NCBI RefSeq assembly: GCF_016862395.1 | Contig: NZ_BOMW01000020.1 | Span: forward strand, 124,001 to 188,000 | Direction: 5' to 3' | DNA: 64,000 bases | From: Actinoplanes siamensis | GTDB taxonomy: Bacteria > Actinomycetota > Actinomycetes > Mycobacteriales > Micromonosporaceae | Shown: in pieces, positions 51,625 through 61,648 of the stretch | Position numbering within the stretch: position 1 is the stretch's first letter | Layout: every line of letters begins with the position of its first letter | Notes under the pieces: model-generated | The model's database searches: none | The model's input: the letters and a program-made list of their open reading frames with translations, nothing else | Told to the model about the DNA's origin: nothing | Made by a program: the position numbers and the translations under genes

Positions 51625-52748
51625 TGCTTCTCCTCCAGGACCGCCTCGTCGCCCCCGTCAAGATCGCCAACCGGGCCGGGCGAGTCAAGCTCGCGCGCGG
51701 GCGGATCGTCCGGAACACCGTGCGGCTTCCCACCCTCGTCGGACCCCACGCCACCCGGACGGTCCGGATTGTCGGCGATCTTTTCCGGACTGCCCTCGTA
51801 GTCGTCGACGGTCAGCTCGGCCTCCTGGTCACCACCGATCCAGCGAACGGTCAGCTCGTCCAGCGACACCGGCTGCTCGAAGTCGATCAGGTTCTGCCGG
51901 TAGAGCTCCAGGAGCGCCAGGAACCGCGCCACCACCTCCAGGGTATTTTCACAGTCCGCGACGAGCAGGCCGAACGTGGCCACTCCGGCCCGGCGCAGCC
52001 GGTCACGCAGCAGCTCGGCGTGCTCGCGGACGCTGACCCGCACCTGGTGGATGTGCGCGATCGAGACCTGCGGCGGCCCCGGTTTCGGGGTGAACTGCTT
52101 GAGCGCCAGCTTGAACAGCCGCTGCGGACCGATGCCGAGCACCAGCTCGGGCAGCGCCTCCGCATACCTCGCCTCGAGCGCGACCAAGCGCGGCCAGCGG
52201 CGCGCGCCGATCCCCTCCAGCTCGGCGAGGTGCGCGGCGGCCTCCTTGTACGCCTTGTACTGCAGCAGCCGGGCGAAGAGCAGGTCGCGCGCTTCCAGCA
52301 GCGCCAGGTCCTCCTCGTCCTCCACCTCGGCGGACGGCAGCAGCCGGGCCGCCTTGAGGTCCAGCAGGGTGGCCGCGACCAGCAGGAATTCGCTTGCCTC
52401 GCCGAGGTCCCAGTCGTCGCCCATGCCCCGGATGTAGGCGATGAACTCGTCGGTCACCTGATGCAGCGCGACCTCTGTGACATCCAGCTTGTGCTTGCCG
52501 ATCAGCTGCAGGAGCAGGTCGAACGGGCCCTCGAAGTTGTGCAGCTTGACCTTGAACTTCCCGTCCGCGACATCGGCGTCCCCACCCGGCGAGACGCCCC
52601 CGCCCGCGGCTTGCGCGACGTCCCCGTCCGTGGGCTGGGGGGCGCCGGACCCCGGCGCGATCGCCGCGCCGTCGGGCGCGGCCGGCTCCGGATCGTCGCC
52701 GGACAGCGGCGGGGCAGGCTCTTCACGCACGTGCCGACCGTAGACCAT
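51621..52748 (-). CDS. scpA: Segregation and condensation protein ScpA
   Basis: A kleisin of about 375 residues. The SMC-head-binding motif F-K-V-K-L-H-N-F-E-G-P-F-D-L-L-L-Q-L-I and H-K-L-D-V-T-E-V-A-L are near residue 70, and the C-terminal winged helix includes F-L-A-L-L-E-L-Y-R-Q-N. Disordered acidic regions flank the core. The start is uncertain: ATG at 52746-52748 is used, but a GTG further in or codons up to 52799 are possible, none with a good ribosome-binding site. Confidence 0.93.
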   Translation of the reverse strand: MVYGRHVREEPAPPLSGDDPEPAAPDGAAIAPGSGAPQPTDGDVAQAAGGGVSPGGDADVADGKFKVKLHNFEGPFDLLLQLIGKHKLDVTEVALHQVTDEFIAYIRGMGDDWDLGEASEFLLVAATLLDLKAARLLPSAEVEDEEDLALLEARDLLFARLLQYKAYKEAAAHLAELEGIGARRWPRLVALEARYAEALPELVLGIGPQRLFKLALKQFTPKPGPPQVSIAHIHQVRVSVREHAELLRDRLRRAGVATFGLLVADCENTLEVVARFLALLELYRQNLIDFEQPVSLDELTVRWIGGDQEAELTVDDYEGSPEKIADNPDRPGGVGSDEGGKPHGVPDDPPARELDSPGPVGDLDGGDEAVLEEKQ

Positions 52749-52921
52749 GCCTGTGACAGCGTGCTCCGGGCTCACGTCCCTACCAACGTCACAAGTCACT
52801 CACGGTTGCTGGAGATCATCCACCGGCGCCGGCTCCCCCGGCTGCCGCATTCACCAACACCACTTCAACGGTACGCGGGTGAACGCGCTCGCCGGCGAAT
52901 CGGCTGTCGTAGGGTGACCGC

Positions 52922-53188
52922 ATGGTGCGCACCCGAGTCCTGATCTCCGGCACCGTCCAGGGCGTCTTCTTCCGGGACAGCTGCCGCCGGGTGGCCGTCC
53001 AGCGGGGAGTTTCCGGTTGGGTCCGCAATCTCCCGGACGGCCGGGTCGAAGCGGTCTTCGAGGGCCCCGAGGACGCGGTGGCCCAGTTGGTCAGCTGGTC
53101 CCGGTCCGGTCCACCGCGAGCCACGGTGACCGCCGTGGAAACCCTCGAAGAGTCCCCGGAGACCCTGACCACCTTCACCATCCGCTGA
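52922..53188 (+). CDS. acyP: Acylphosphatase
   Basis: An 88-residue enzyme of normal family length. The signature G-T-V-Q-G-V-F-F-R, which holds the catalytic Arg, is followed by G-V-S-G-W-V-R-N-L-P-D-G-R-V-E with the catalytic Asn. It hydrolyses carboxyl-phosphate bonds. Transcribed divergently from scpA. Confidence 0.96.
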   Translation: MVRTRVLISGTVQGVFFRDSCRRVAVQRGVSGWVRNLPDGRVEAVFEGPEDAVAQLVSWSRSGPPRATVTAVETLEESPETLTTFTIR

Positions 53189-53279
53189 TCCCGGCCCCCG
53201 GTCGGCGCTCGAAGGTCCCTCCAACCCCGGACACACCCCTCACCCCGGGCGGCTGGGGCCGAGAGGCGCCTCGCGCGAT

Positions 53280-54587
53280 CTAGTCCTCCCGGGACGCCGG
53301 CGGATCGTCATCCGGGGCCGACCCGGAACGCGCCCCAGCAGCACCACCCGGCGCGGAGCCCGATTCCGGCACGGCGGGACCGGCCGGCGCGGGACCGGGA
53401 CGCGGCGAAGGCCGGCCATACGCGCCCCCGGACCCCACCCCCCAGTCTCCCGGCGGAGCATACGGATCCCCGTGACCACCGGCAGGCGCCCCGAAGTCGG
53501 AGCCCGGCCGTTCGAAAGGACCACCCGGCACAGCATCGCCCCGATGCGGGCCACCAGAGAACCCGGGCACACCGGACACCGGCCCGGCGAACGGATCACC
53601 GGGCGGCGCGGAAGCCGGCCGCGCGAACGGATCACCGGGCGGCGCGGAAGCCGGCGTTCCCGACACCGAACCACCGGGCGACGCGCCCCCGGGGCCGGCC
53701 CCTGCGCCGAACCCCGGCCCCCCACCGGGAAACGGGCCACCGAAATGCGGCGCCGTGGGATGCGGGCCGTACCCGGGCGGCTGCGGCGCCGGAGCGTGCC
53801 CGCGCAGATCCTGCACCGGAACCTCGGCCCCGAACGTGGAGGCCAGAGGCACCGAGATCCCCTGCCCCGCCACCTCGGCCCCTTCCCGCACCGCGGCGTG
53901 CACCGCCTCCCGCAACGCCCGGACCCGCTCCCCCCGGAGCATCTCCACCGGCCCCGCCGGCCGCCCCGAGATCCCGTTCACCAGGTCCTTCAGGAAAGCC
54001 CCGAGCAGGGTCACCCCACGCCGCGTCCGGGACATGTTCCAACCCAGGTAGAGCCCACTCCCGTACGGGAAAACCGAAATCACGACCCGATAGTCGCGGT
54101 CGGCGATCAGCAACCGGTTGTTCACCGCTTCCGGTGGCAGCAGATCACTTCGCGTCCGTACGGCGGTCGCCTCCACCGGAACCCCACGCCGCCGCAACGT
54201 CCCGTAAATCGCCGCGTAGGCCGAGTCCGCCCCCTGCCACCGGTCCTCCAGCAGCGTCTTCCACTCCGCCACCGGCTCGGTGACCCGGGCCGACAGCAGG
54301 ACCACCCAGAACACGATGAACGCGAGCAACGACCCCACCGACAGCAGCCCGTCCCCGGGCGAGCTCCCGCTGAACAGGCTCGGCTCGGAGGCGGCGTAGA
54401 CCAGCAGCGCCAGGAACGCGAAGACGGCCCAGACCACCACCGCCGGGATGGCCGCCCACAGCCACAGCCGGAGGATCGCGCCGACCGTGGCCGGCGCGTC
54501 CAGCCCCGTCTCCACCGGGGTGTGCCGCAGGCCCTGCATCCGGTACGCGACGTCACCGTTGCCCGGCCCGTATGCGGGCATGCTCAT
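53280..54587 (-). CDS. Membrane protein with long Gly/Pro-rich tail
   Basis: A 435-residue protein. Two membrane helices (about 37-68 and 80-100) are followed by a soluble domain (105-265) and a C-terminal 170 residues made almost only of Gly, Pro, Ala, Ser and Phe with repeated D-P-F-A motifs (P-P-G-D-P-F-A-R/G). No family recognised. ATG with GGAGG upstream. Same strand as the zinc-ribbon membrane protein upstream (16-bp gap), likely an operon. Confidence 0.72.
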   Translation of the reverse strand: MSMPAYGPGNGDVAYRMQGLRHTPVETGLDAPATVGAILRLWLWAAIPAVVVWAVFAFLALLVYAASEPSLFSGSSPGDGLLSVGSLLAFIVFWVVLLSARVTEPVAEWKTLLEDRWQGADSAYAAIYGTLRRRGVPVEATAVRTRSDLLPPEAVNNRLLIADRDYRVVISVFPYGSGLYLGWNMSRTRRGVTLLGAFLKDLVNGISGRPAGPVEMLRGERVRALREAVHAAVREGAEVAGQGISVPLASTFGAEVPVQDLRGHAPAPQPPGYGPHPTAPHFGGPFPGGGPGFGAGAGPGGASPGGSVSGTPASAPPGDPFARPASAPPGDPFAGPVSGVPGFSGGPHRGDAVPGGPFERPGSDFGAPAGGHGDPYAPPGDWGVGSGGAYGRPSPRPGPAPAGPAVPESGSAPGGAAGARSGSAPDDDPPASRED

Positions 54588-54603
54588 GATTCCTCCGAAG
54601 GTC

Positions 54604-55749
54604 TCAAATCAGGGACACCTGGATCCCGGTCGGTGTCGCCTGGGCGTTCCCGTTGATCCGGAAAGCGGAGTCGCCGCTCTGCGACTTCGCCGTCCCGGCC
54701 TGGTCGGTGTAGGTGGCGTTCCAGTGCACCCGCCCGGCCCCGTCGTCGACCACCTGCACCGCGGCGCCGCTGAACCACATCACACTGTCGGTACGCACGC
54801 TGACCTGCGGATATGTCGTGATCGACCACCACACGGTCACCTTCGTGCCGGGCACGTTCAGGCCGAACGGGCACCCGGCCGGCTCTGCCTGCCGGCTGGT
54901 GGCGCACTTGTCCAGGGCGGTGCGCACCTGCCGCTGGATGTCCTGTTCCGCGCCCGCGGCCAGTTCCGGCACCCCGAACTGCAGCGGAGCGACCAGGCCC
55001 ACCACGCCGCCGGCCTGCGCCACCGCTGTCGCCCGGCTCTCCGCGAGCAGGGTATTGCCGGCCGCGACCGCCTCGTACATCCCCGGGAACGCCGCTGTGG
55101 CCCGCGCCGCGGCGCCCAGCGCCACCCCGTTCACGGTGACCTGCCGCCCCCGCTGCCCGACGACGCCGAGCAGCACGAACGGCAGCCGCAGCCGCCACGC
55201 CGAGCCCTCCTTGACGGCCACCACGTCCTGGTCGACGGTCCGGTCGCCGGCCCGGTAGCTGATCCGGACCCGCCGCGCCTCGGTGCCGAACTGCGAGCCG
55301 GCGGCGGTGTCGTCGCCGAGTCGCACGTCCCGCGGGCGATAGCGTCGTTCACCCAGCGCGGTCTTGCTGAGCAGCGGGTAGTTGGCCCGGTCGAACTGAC
55401 CGGCGGACGCGACCTGACCCAGGGCGCGGGTCGCGTCTCCGGCGGCGAGGGCACCGAAGTAGCGCTCGGCGGCGGCGCGCGGGCTGTCCGCGGAGACCCG
55501 CAGCACGGCCGTGACGATCCCGCCGGACATCAGCAGCACCCCGATCACCATCAGAGCGATCAGGACAAGACCCCGCCTGGGTACGACCGGAGCGGGCGGC
55601 CCGAGACTCAGCGACGGCCCCGTGGCGGGCGGCGCGGAGGCCGGCGGAGCCGGAGGCGGCACGGCGACCACCGGCGCGGCGCAGTACCCGCACCACGGCT
55701 GGTCCGCCGGCACGTCACCTCCGCAGCGGAAGCAGAGGATCTTCTCCAT
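54604..55749 (-). CDS. Zinc-ribbon single-pass membrane protein
   Basis: A 381-residue protein. The N-terminal zinc ribbon (C-F-R-C-G-x9-C-G-Y-C, about 5-22) and a Pro/Ala linker lead to one membrane helix (about 58-82). A large extracytoplasmic part follows, beginning with an S-P-R-A-A-A-E-R-Y-F-G-A-L-A-A-G-D motif seen in NTF2/DUF4878-like domains. Such ribbon-anchor-NTF2 proteins are common and uncharacterised in actinomycetes. ATG at 55747-55749 places the ribbon at the N-terminus. Confidence 0.75.
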   Translation of the reverse strand: MEKILCFRCGGDVPADQPWCGYCAAPVVAVPPPAPPASAPPATGPSLSLGPPAPVVPRRGLVLIALMVIGVLLMSGGIVTAVLRVSADSPRAAAERYFGALAAGDATRALGQVASAGQFDRANYPLLSKTALGERRYRPRDVRLGDDTAAGSQFGTEARRVRISYRAGDRTVDQDVVAVKEGSAWRLRLPFVLLGVVGQRGRQVTVNGVALGAAARATAAFPGMYEAVAAGNTLLAESRATAVAQAGGVVGLVAPLQFGVPELAAGAEQDIQRQVRTALDKCATSRQAEPAGCPFGLNVPGTKVTVWWSITTYPQVSVRTDSVMWFSGAAVQVVDDGAGRVHWNATYTDQAGTAKSQSGDSAFRINGNAQATPTGIQVSLI

Positions 55750-56111
55750 GTCCGCAACTCCTGAGACGGTCACCGCAAGTCACCGGAACGCTATCCGAAA
55801 TGCCGCGTATCAGTCTCTGAGTTGGCAATCGGTCAGCCTCTGGACTGGTTCGCTTGACCCTGCGCCCGGCCTTCGACGCCGCGCCCGAAGCACAGACCGG
55901 CAAGATCCGAGCGACGTGGGCCGTTACCACAAAAGCCTACAAATCACGCAGAACACCACGTGAACCGATCCGCGCACCACCACGCGGCCCGCACGCCGAC
56001 GGGACCGCGGCGCGAGCCGGCACGCCGGCGAGACCGCGGCGCGAGTCGGCACACCGGCGGAGACCCGACACGGGCCGTGGCCGGGGGTAGCGCCCCGGCC
56101 CGCGGCCCAGG
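55750..56111. other. Intergenic region with a 29-bp tandem repeat
   Basis: 362 bp without a credible gene. At 55991-56064 a 29-bp unit is repeated about 2.5 times (55991-56019, 56020-56048, then partial), with consensus start GCACGCCGGC and core GACCGCGGCGCGAG. It lies upstream of the zinc-ribbon gene and downstream of the site-2 protease-like gene. Confidence 0.6.
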
Positions 56112-56783
56112 CTATCCCCAGACCTGCAGGAACAGGTTGCCGAGAAGGTTGAGGGTGAGCAGGACCAGCGGAGCCCCACCGGGAAACAAGCTGAAGATCA
56201 GCAGCAGCAGGACACCGATGTTCTTCTCCTCGAACCACAGGCGCATCCACTGCATCCCCGGCCCGGGCCGACGGAGGGCGTAGTAGAGAATGCCGAAGCC
56301 GTCCAGCGGCGGGATCGGGATCAGCGCGAGCAGGCCGAAGGCGAGCAGCCCGCCGCCGAGGGACAGCATGATCTCCTCGGGGTACGAACCGCTGACCCCG
56401 TGCAGCACCGTGGCGACGCTGAGTTCGGAGAAGACGCCGGCGTCCGGAGTGGCCAGCGCGAACGCCGCGAGGACCAGCTCACCGGCGAGGATGCAGGCGA
56501 CCGGGCCGGCGGCGAAGACCGCAGCGGCCCGGCCCCGGCCGCGCCAGCGGGGCACGTCGTCGACGGTGAGCATCTTGCCCCAGCCCATGCCGCCCAAGGC
56601 CGCGCCGACCGCGCCGAACGGGTCCAGGTCGTGGCGCAGGCTCGGGGTCAGGGAGTCGTTGCGCGCGGCGAGGCCCGCGGTGCGCGCGGTGAAGCGGATG
56701 GCGACGGCGCGCAGCGCGACGCCGCACAGAAAGGAGACGACCAGCGCGACGAACGCGACAGGCGTCCCGAGCGCGAAGAGCAC
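56112..56783 (-). CDS. Site-2 protease (M50)-like membrane protein, apparently without the catalytic His-Glu motif
   Basis: A 223-residue polytopic protein with the hydrophobic pattern of bacterial S2P proteins and the C-terminal P-I-P-P-L-D-G-F motif (normally N-x-x-P-x-x-x-L-D-G). The first helix, where family members show H-E-x-x-H, reads G-V-A-L-R-A-V-A-I-R, so the zinc ligands are missing. It is probably not a protease. GTG start, 11 bp after parA; co-transcription with parA is likely. Confidence 0.75.
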   Translation of the reverse strand: MLFALGTPVAFVALVVSFLCGVALRAVAIRFTARTAGLAARNDSLTPSLRHDLDPFGAVGAALGGMGWGKMLTVDDVPRWRGRGRAAAVFAAGPVACILAGELVLAAFALATPDAGVFSELSVATVLHGVSGSYPEEIMLSLGGGLLAFGLLALIPIPPLDGFGILYYALRRPGPGMQWMRLWFEEKNIGVLLLLIFSLFPGGAPLVLLTLNLLGNLFLQVWG

Positions 56784-56794
56784 CGGCTGGGAAC

Positions 56795-57727
56795 CTACCC
56801 TCGTTCTGCCTGGGCCGCGATAACCTCACGAGCGAGCTGACGGTAGTTGCGGGCGCCGGAGGACGCCGGGTCCAGCGTAAGGATCGGAGCGCCCGCCACG
56901 GTGGACTCCGGGAACTTCACCGTCTTGGTGATCACCGTCTGGTACACCTTGTCGCCGAACGCCTCGACGACCCGCTGCAGCACCTGGCGGCAGTGCGTGG
57001 TGCGGGAGTCGTACATCGTGGCGAGGATGCCCTCGAGCTCGAGGTCGAAGTTCAACCGTTCGCGGACCTTGTCGATGGTGTCCAACAGCAGGGCGACACC
57101 GCGCAGCGAGAAGAACTCGCACTCCAGCGGGATGAGCACGCCGTGCGCGATGGTCAGCGCGTTGATCGCCAGCAGGCCCAGCGAGGGCTGGCAGTCGATC
57201 AGGATGAAGTCGTACTCCTTGCGGACCGAGCGCAGCGCCCGGGCCAGCGCCATCTCCCGGGCGACCTCGTTGACCAGCTGGATCTCGGCCGCCGAGAGGT
57301 CGATGTTGGCCGGCAGCAGGTGCAGCCCGGCGACATCGGTCTTGATGATGACGTCCTCGGTGGTGACGTCGTCCTGCATGAGCAGGTTGTAGATGCTCAG
57401 GTCGAGGTTGTGCGGGTTCACGCCGAGGCCGACCGAGCAGGCGCCCTGCGGGTCGAAGTCGACGAGCAGGACCTTGCGCCCGTACTCCGCCAAGGCGGCG
57501 CCGAGATTGATGGTGGTCGTCGTCTTTCCGACTCCACCCTTCTGGTTCGCCAGGGCGATGATCCGCGCCGGGCCGTGCCTGTCGGTCGGCATCGGCTCGG
57601 GAATCGGACGGCGCATCGTGTACGCCGTGGGGTCGGCCGGACCGAGGTCGGCGCCCAGATCCAGGGAATTCTGCTGATCGCGGAGCGCGGTAGTCCAGGC
57701 CTCCGCACGGTCGCCGTTCCCTGACAT
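56795..57727 (-). CDS. parA: ParA-family ATPase
   Basis: A 310-residue protein. Deviant Walker A K-G-G-V-G-K-T-T (63-70), then V-D-F-D-P-Q-G and I-L-I-D-C-Q-P-S-L-G. This ParA belongs to the chromosomal cluster next to scpA in actinomycetes and is distinct from the origin-linked parAB pair; no parB is adjacent. ATG at 57725-57727 chosen after GAGGGGGCGAGGG. It may link segregation with SMC loading; this is inference from location. Confidence 0.93.
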   Translation of the reverse strand: MSGNGDRAEAWTTALRDQQNSLDLGADLGPADPTAYTMRRPIPEPMPTDRHGPARIIALANQKGGVGKTTTTINLGAALAEYGRKVLLVDFDPQGACSVGLGVNPHNLDLSIYNLLMQDDVTTEDVIIKTDVAGLHLLPANIDLSAAEIQLVNEVAREMALARALRSVRKEYDFILIDCQPSLGLLAINALTIAHGVLIPLECEFFSLRGVALLLDTIDKVRERLNFDLELEGILATMYDSRTTHCRQVLQRVVEAFGDKVYQTVITKTVKFPESTVAGAPILTLDPASSGARNYRQLAREVIAAQAERG

Positions 57728-57827
57728 CGCCCTCGCCCCCTCCCGGCTCGAAGCCCGACTGTACGCCACACGCGCCGTCCCCTCGGGGTCAGCCGTTCGG
57801 CGTGTCGCACCTATGGGTGCGTAGCTT

Positions 57828-58742
57828 CTAACGAGCGCGCGGATGAGAGGTCGCGTAGACCTCTCGCAGACGCTCGACGGTCACCAGGGTATACACCTGC
57901 GTCGTGGTGACCGAGGCGTGTCCCAGCAGTTCCTGCACGACCCGCACGTCGGCGCCGCCGTCGAGCAGATGCGTGGCATAGGTGTGACGCAGCGTGTGCG
58001 GGCTGACCGCGTAGGGGCCGTCCACCGGCAGGCCCGCCTCGGTGGCGCGGCGGTGCAGCACGGTCCAGGCGCTCTGCCGGGAGAGCCGGCCCCCCCGGGC
58101 GTTGAGGAAGACCGCCGGGGTGCCGCGACCGGCGGCGGCCAGGGACGGCCGGGCCCGTACCAGATAGGCCCGCAACGCGGTCCTGGCGTAGCCGCCCACC
58201 GGGACCAGCCGGGTGCGCCCGCCCTTGCCGCGCAGCAGCGCCGCGCTCGCCTCGCCCAGCTCGAGGTCGTCGATGTCGGCGCCGACCGCCTCGGAGATCC
58301 GTGCGCCGGTGCCGTAGAGGAACTCCAGCAGCGCGCGGTCGCGCAGGCCCAGCGGGGTGTCCTCGGCCGGCGTCGCGAGCAGCCGGTTCACCTGGTCCAC
58401 GTCGAGCGCCTTGGGCAGCCGCCGGGGCGGGGCCGGCGGGCGCACCTCGGCGGAGACGTCGTGCGGGACCAGGCGCTCGCGGACGGCGAACCGGTGCAGG
58501 CCGCGCACCGCGCTGATGGCCCGGGCCGCGGACGACGAGGCCAGGCCGCCGTCCCGCAGCGACGCGAGGTGGCCGGTGACGTCGTCCGGGCGCACCTGGG
58601 CCAGGTTTTCGATCCCGGCGGCGGCCAGGTGCTCGGCGTACCTGTGTAGATCGCGGCGGTACGAGGCGAGCGTGTTGCGGGACAGCCCGCGTTCCACGCC
58701 GAGATGGTCCAGATAGGCCTGGATCGCCCGATCGGGTGTCAG
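57828..58742 (-). CDS. xerD: Tyrosine recombinase XerD
   Basis: A 304-residue recombinase of exact family length. Catalytic residues are R148 (G-T-G-A-R), K173, H249-x-x-R252, H275 (L-G-H-A-S) and Y284. With XerC it resolves chromosome dimers at dif. The start appears to be CTG at 58740-58742, spaced six bases after GGAGGT and overlapping the ald stop (CTGA); no ATG or GTG fits. Frame upstream of this is an ald shadow. Confidence 0.95.
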   Translation of the reverse strand: MTPDRAIQAYLDHLGVERGLSRNTLASYRRDLHRYAEHLAAAGIENLAQVRPDDVTGHLASLRDGGLASSSAARAISAVRGLHRFAVRERLVPHDVSAEVRPPAPPRRLPKALDVDQVNRLLATPAEDTPLGLRDRALLEFLYGTGARISEAVGADIDDLELGEASAALLRGKGGRTRLVPVGGYARTALRAYLVRARPSLAAAGRGTPAVFLNARGGRLSRQSAWTVLHRRATEAGLPVDGPYAVSPHTLRHTYATHLLDGGADVRVVQELLGHASVTTTQVYTLVTVERLREVYATSHPRAR

Positions 58743-59851
58743 TGCAGCACCTCCGTCAGCGATGTCACCGGCATGGCGTGCGCGTCGGCCACCGGCCCGT
58801 AGACCACGCCGCCGTCGTACGTGTTCAGGCCCGCGGCCAGCGCCGGGTCGCGCCGCAGCGCCGCGCGCCAGCCCCGGTTGGCCAGTTCCAGAGCGTACGG
58901 GAGGGTCACGTTGGTGAGCGCGTAGGTGCTGGTGTGCGGCACCGCCCCGGGCATGTTCGCGACGCAGTAGAACATCGATCCGTGCACCCGGTAGGTCGGC
59001 TCGTCGTGGGTGGTCGGCCGGGACGCCTCGAAGCAGCCGCCCTGGTCGATCGAGATGTCCACCAGGACGCTGCCCGGCCTCATCCGGGAGACCAGCTCGT
59101 TCGAGATCAGGGTCGGGGCCTTCGCGCCGGGCACCAGGACCGCTCCGACCACCAGGTCGGCGTCGAGCACGGCACGTTCGATCTCGTACGCGTTGGAGGC
59201 GACCGTCTGCAGATGCCCCCGGTAGTCGGCGTCGGCGGCGCGCAGCCGGACCACGTTCTTGTCCAGCAGCAGCACCTGGGCCCGCATCCCGAGCGCGATC
59301 GCGGCCGCGTTCATCCCGGAGACGCCGGCGCCGATCACCACCACCTTGGCGGCGTACACCCCGGGCACGCCGCCCATCAGCACGCCGCGCCCGCCGCCCT
59401 GGCGCATCAGGTGGTACGCCCCGACCTGCGGCGCCAGCCGGCCGGCCACCTCGGACATCGGGGCCAGCAGCGGCAGCGAGCGGTCCGGGAGCTCGACCGT
59501 CTCGTACGCGATCGCGGTCACCCGCCTGTCGATGAGCGCCTCGGTGCACTCCCTGGACGCGGCCAGGTGCAGGTAGGTGAAGAGCACCTGGCCGGCGCGC
59601 ATCCGGTGGTACTCGCTGGCCACCGGCTCCTTGACCTTGAGGATCAGCTCGCCCTCGGCCCACACGCCGTCGGCGTCCGGCAGGATCGTGGCGCCGGCCT
59701 CGCGGTAGTCGGCGTCGGTGATCGACGAGCCGAGGCCGGCGGAGCTCTGCACGAACACGTCGTGCCCGGAGCGGGTGAGCTCGAAGACGCCGGCCGGGGT
59801 GATGGCCACCCGGAACTCGTTGTTCTTCACCTCGGTGGGAATGCCGACTCT
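58739..59851 (-). CDS. ald: Alanine dehydrogenase
   Basis: A 370-residue NAD-dependent enzyme interconverting L-alanine and pyruvate plus ammonia. It begins [13 protein letters not shown] (GTG start, AGGGAGA upstream), with Q-S-x-A-G-x-G-S near 40, the catalytic K-V-K-E-P and H-L-A, and the NAD-binding V-I-G-A-G-V-S-G. A longer frame to 59893 exists, but the chosen start matches the family beginning exactly. Overlaps xerD by 4 bp. Confidence 0.96.
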   Translation of the reverse strand, partial: RVGIPTEVKNNEFRVAITPAGVFELTRSGHDVFVQSSAGLGSSITDADYREAGATILPDADGVWAEGELILKVKEPVASEYHRMRAGQVLFTYLHLAASRECTEALIDRRVTAIAYETVELPDRSLPLLAPMSEVAGRLAPQVGAYHLMRQGGGRGVLMGGVPGVYAAKVVVIGAGVSGMNAAAIALGMRAQVLLLDKNVVRLRAADADYRGHLQTVASNAYEIERAVLDADLVVGAVLVPGAKAPTLISNELVSRMRPGSVLVDISIDQGGCFEASRPTTHDEPTYRVHGSMFYCVANMPGAVPHTSTYALTNVTLPYALELANRGWRAALRRDPALAAGLNTYDGGVVYGPVADAHAMPVTSLTEVLH

Positions 59852-59979
59852 CACATCTTCTCCCTGCGTCACCGCGACGTTGCGCTGCGCCATATGTCCT
59901 TATCCGCCGCAGACTACCCCGGTTCATACGCACTGATCCCCATGTCCGGGGCAGGACCGCGAACCGGTACGGTCGCCCG

Positions 59980-61185
59980 ATGACCGGCTTTCCCTGGCTT
60001 CTCGTCGACCAGAACATCGACGACGGCGACGCGGTGGTGGCGGCCTGTGCCGACATCGACGGCCTCTTCGCCGACCCGGGCGAGCCACCGGTCGAGCGGT
60101 ACACGTTGCAGGGCTGCGCCCCGGCCGGCGCGCTGCGCGCGGCGTGCGACGGATTCGGCGATTCGTGGCTGGGCAATATCGGTCTGGAAGCAATCCACCG
60201 GGCCGACTCCAAACACCCTCGCGAGTGCTGGGAGTGCACCGAGGAGCTGCTCGACCTGACAGTGGTGGACGTGCGCCCGGCCGGGTTCGGGGTCTTCGAC
60301 GTGACCCTGGAGGGCCGCCTGCGGATAGATCCCGAGCACCGGAAGCGGCGCCGCGGGCCGGACCGGGCGCCGGAGGCCGACGGGTACGTGCTGACCGGCA
60401 TCACCGGCGAGGGCGAGGAGAAGTTCGGCACCTGCCAGGACGTTTCGGGAGTGTTCCGGCCCAGGCCGGCGGTGCCGCCCAGGCCGGCGACGCTGATCGG
60501 CTGCCGCCCCGAGCCGCGCCTGCGGAGGGCCATCGAGGCGTTGCAGCGGGGCGCCGCGCGGCACCGGCGGATGATCATCGCGTCGATCTACAGCGTCGCC
60601 GACGACGGGACCGCCACGCACATGCTGGACAGCGGGCTGGGCGCCGAGGTCGCCGACGTGCGGCCTTCGGTGCTCGGCGACTCGCTGCTCGACGTGACGT
60701 TCGAGAGCACCTACGGGGATGCGATCAAAGGCGGACGTCCGAGCGGCGCACGGGAGATCTGGGAGCACTGGCGCGGCGGGCGTCCGGAGGAGCCCGGACT
60801 GTGGGCCGCGTTCCCGCCGGCGCTGCGGCACGAGTGGGCCGGGGCGGCGCTCGCCCACCACCGGCCGGGACCGGACCGTCCCTCCGGGACGACCTACCAC
60901 CTCGACGGCCGGCACGTCACCGACGAGGACGGGTTCTACTGCGCGATAGGTGAGGCGATCAACGGCCCGGGCGGGTACTTCGGGTGGAACGCCGGGGCGC
61001 TGCACGACTGCCTGCTCGGCGACTGGGGTGCGGCGCCGGGGTTCCGGCTGGTCTGGCACGACTCGGCGGTGGCGCGCAGCCACCTGGTGCCCGGGTACGA
61101 CAGGCGCGACTGGTGCCCGGCGGTGACAATGGACCACCTGCTGGCCTGGCTGGCCGAGGACGGGGTGGACGTCGAGCTGCGCTGA
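59980..61185 (+). CDS. Barstar-domain protein with a duplicated unknown N-terminal module
   Basis: A 401-residue protein. The C-terminal 99 residues (303-401) match the barstar fold: [24 protein letters not shown] and [14 protein letters not shown]. Barstar inhibits barnase-type ribonucleases, and its relatives serve as immunity proteins. The first 250 residues hold two related copies of an unknown module (about 42-112 and 171-243), each ending V-x-D-V-R-P-x-x-x-x-x-x-x-D-V-T-x-E. No toxin gene is adjacent. ATG at 59980. Confidence 0.8.
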   Translation: MTGFPWLLVDQNIDDGDAVVAACADIDGLFADPGEPPVERYTLQGCAPAGALRAACDGFGDSWLGNIGLEAIHRADSKHPRECWECTEELLDLTVVDVRPAGFGVFDVTLEGRLRIDPEHRKRRRGPDRAPEADGYVLTGITGEGEEKFGTCQDVSGVFRPRPAVPPRPATLIGCRPEPRLRRAIEALQRGAARHRRMIIASIYSVADDGTATHMLDSGLGAEVADVRPSVLGDSLLDVTFESTYGDAIKGGRPSGAREIWEHWRGGRPEEPGLWAAFPPALRHEWAGAALAHHRPGPDRPSGTTYHLDGRHVTDEDGFYCAIGEAINGPGGYFGWNAGALHDCLLGDWGAAPGFRLVWHDSAVARSHLVPGYDRRDWCPAVTMDHLLAWLAEDGVDVELR

Positions 61186-61236
61186 TCCGTCCGGGCTCCG
61201 AAGGTGCGCCCCCTGAACCCCCCGGCGGCGTCGCGA

Positions 61237-61635
61237 TCAGGCGCTGAGGACGTCGCGCTTGTGCACGGTGAGCCGGTGCGGATCGCGGTCCGGCTCGTCC
61301 AGCCCGAAGGCGAGGATCCGCCGCGGATGGATCCGGATGATCGCCTCCGGCTCGGTGATCGCCTCGCCGCGCCCGCGGATCTCCAGGCAGCGCACCCGCC
61401 ACGGATCCGTCGACGGTACGTCGTCGACCACGAACGCGACCTTCCCGTTGTCCGCGACGTTCCGGAACTTCCGGCTCGCCGCCATGTTGTGGCCGCCGAT
61501 GTCGATCGTCCGCGTCTCCGCGTTCCACCGGAACCCCACCGGGTTGACCTGCGGTGACCCGTCCGGCTGGACCGTGGCCAGCCGGCCCAGGATCTGCCCC
61601 GCCAGATACTCGATCTCGACCGCGCTGAGTGTCAT
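61237..61635 (-). CDS. PPOX-class F420/FMN-dependent protein
   Basis: A 132-residue split-barrel protein. R-L-A-T-V-Q-P-D-G-S-P-Q-V-N-P-V-G-F and the later K-V-A-F-V-V-D-D-V and L-E-I-R-G-R-G-E-A match the family that binds F420 or FMN. The annotated size is normal. The ATG at 61633-61635 lies only a few bases after a MerR-type promoter, so the mRNA is probably leaderless. Confidence 0.9.
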   Translation of the reverse strand: MTLSAVEIEYLAGQILGRLATVQPDGSPQVNPVGFRWNAETRTIDIGGHNMAASRKFRNVADNGKVAFVVDDVPSTDPWRVRCLEIRGRGEAITEPEAIIRIHPRRILAFGLDEPDRDPHRLTVHKRDVLSA

Positions 61636-61648
61636 GCCGACAGTCTGC

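Noticed and set aside
57828..60578. A very long minus-strand frame covering xerD and running opposite to the barstar gene
   Set aside because: Only its last 304 codons encode XerD; the rest is an out-of-frame shadow of ald and antisense of the barstar gene.
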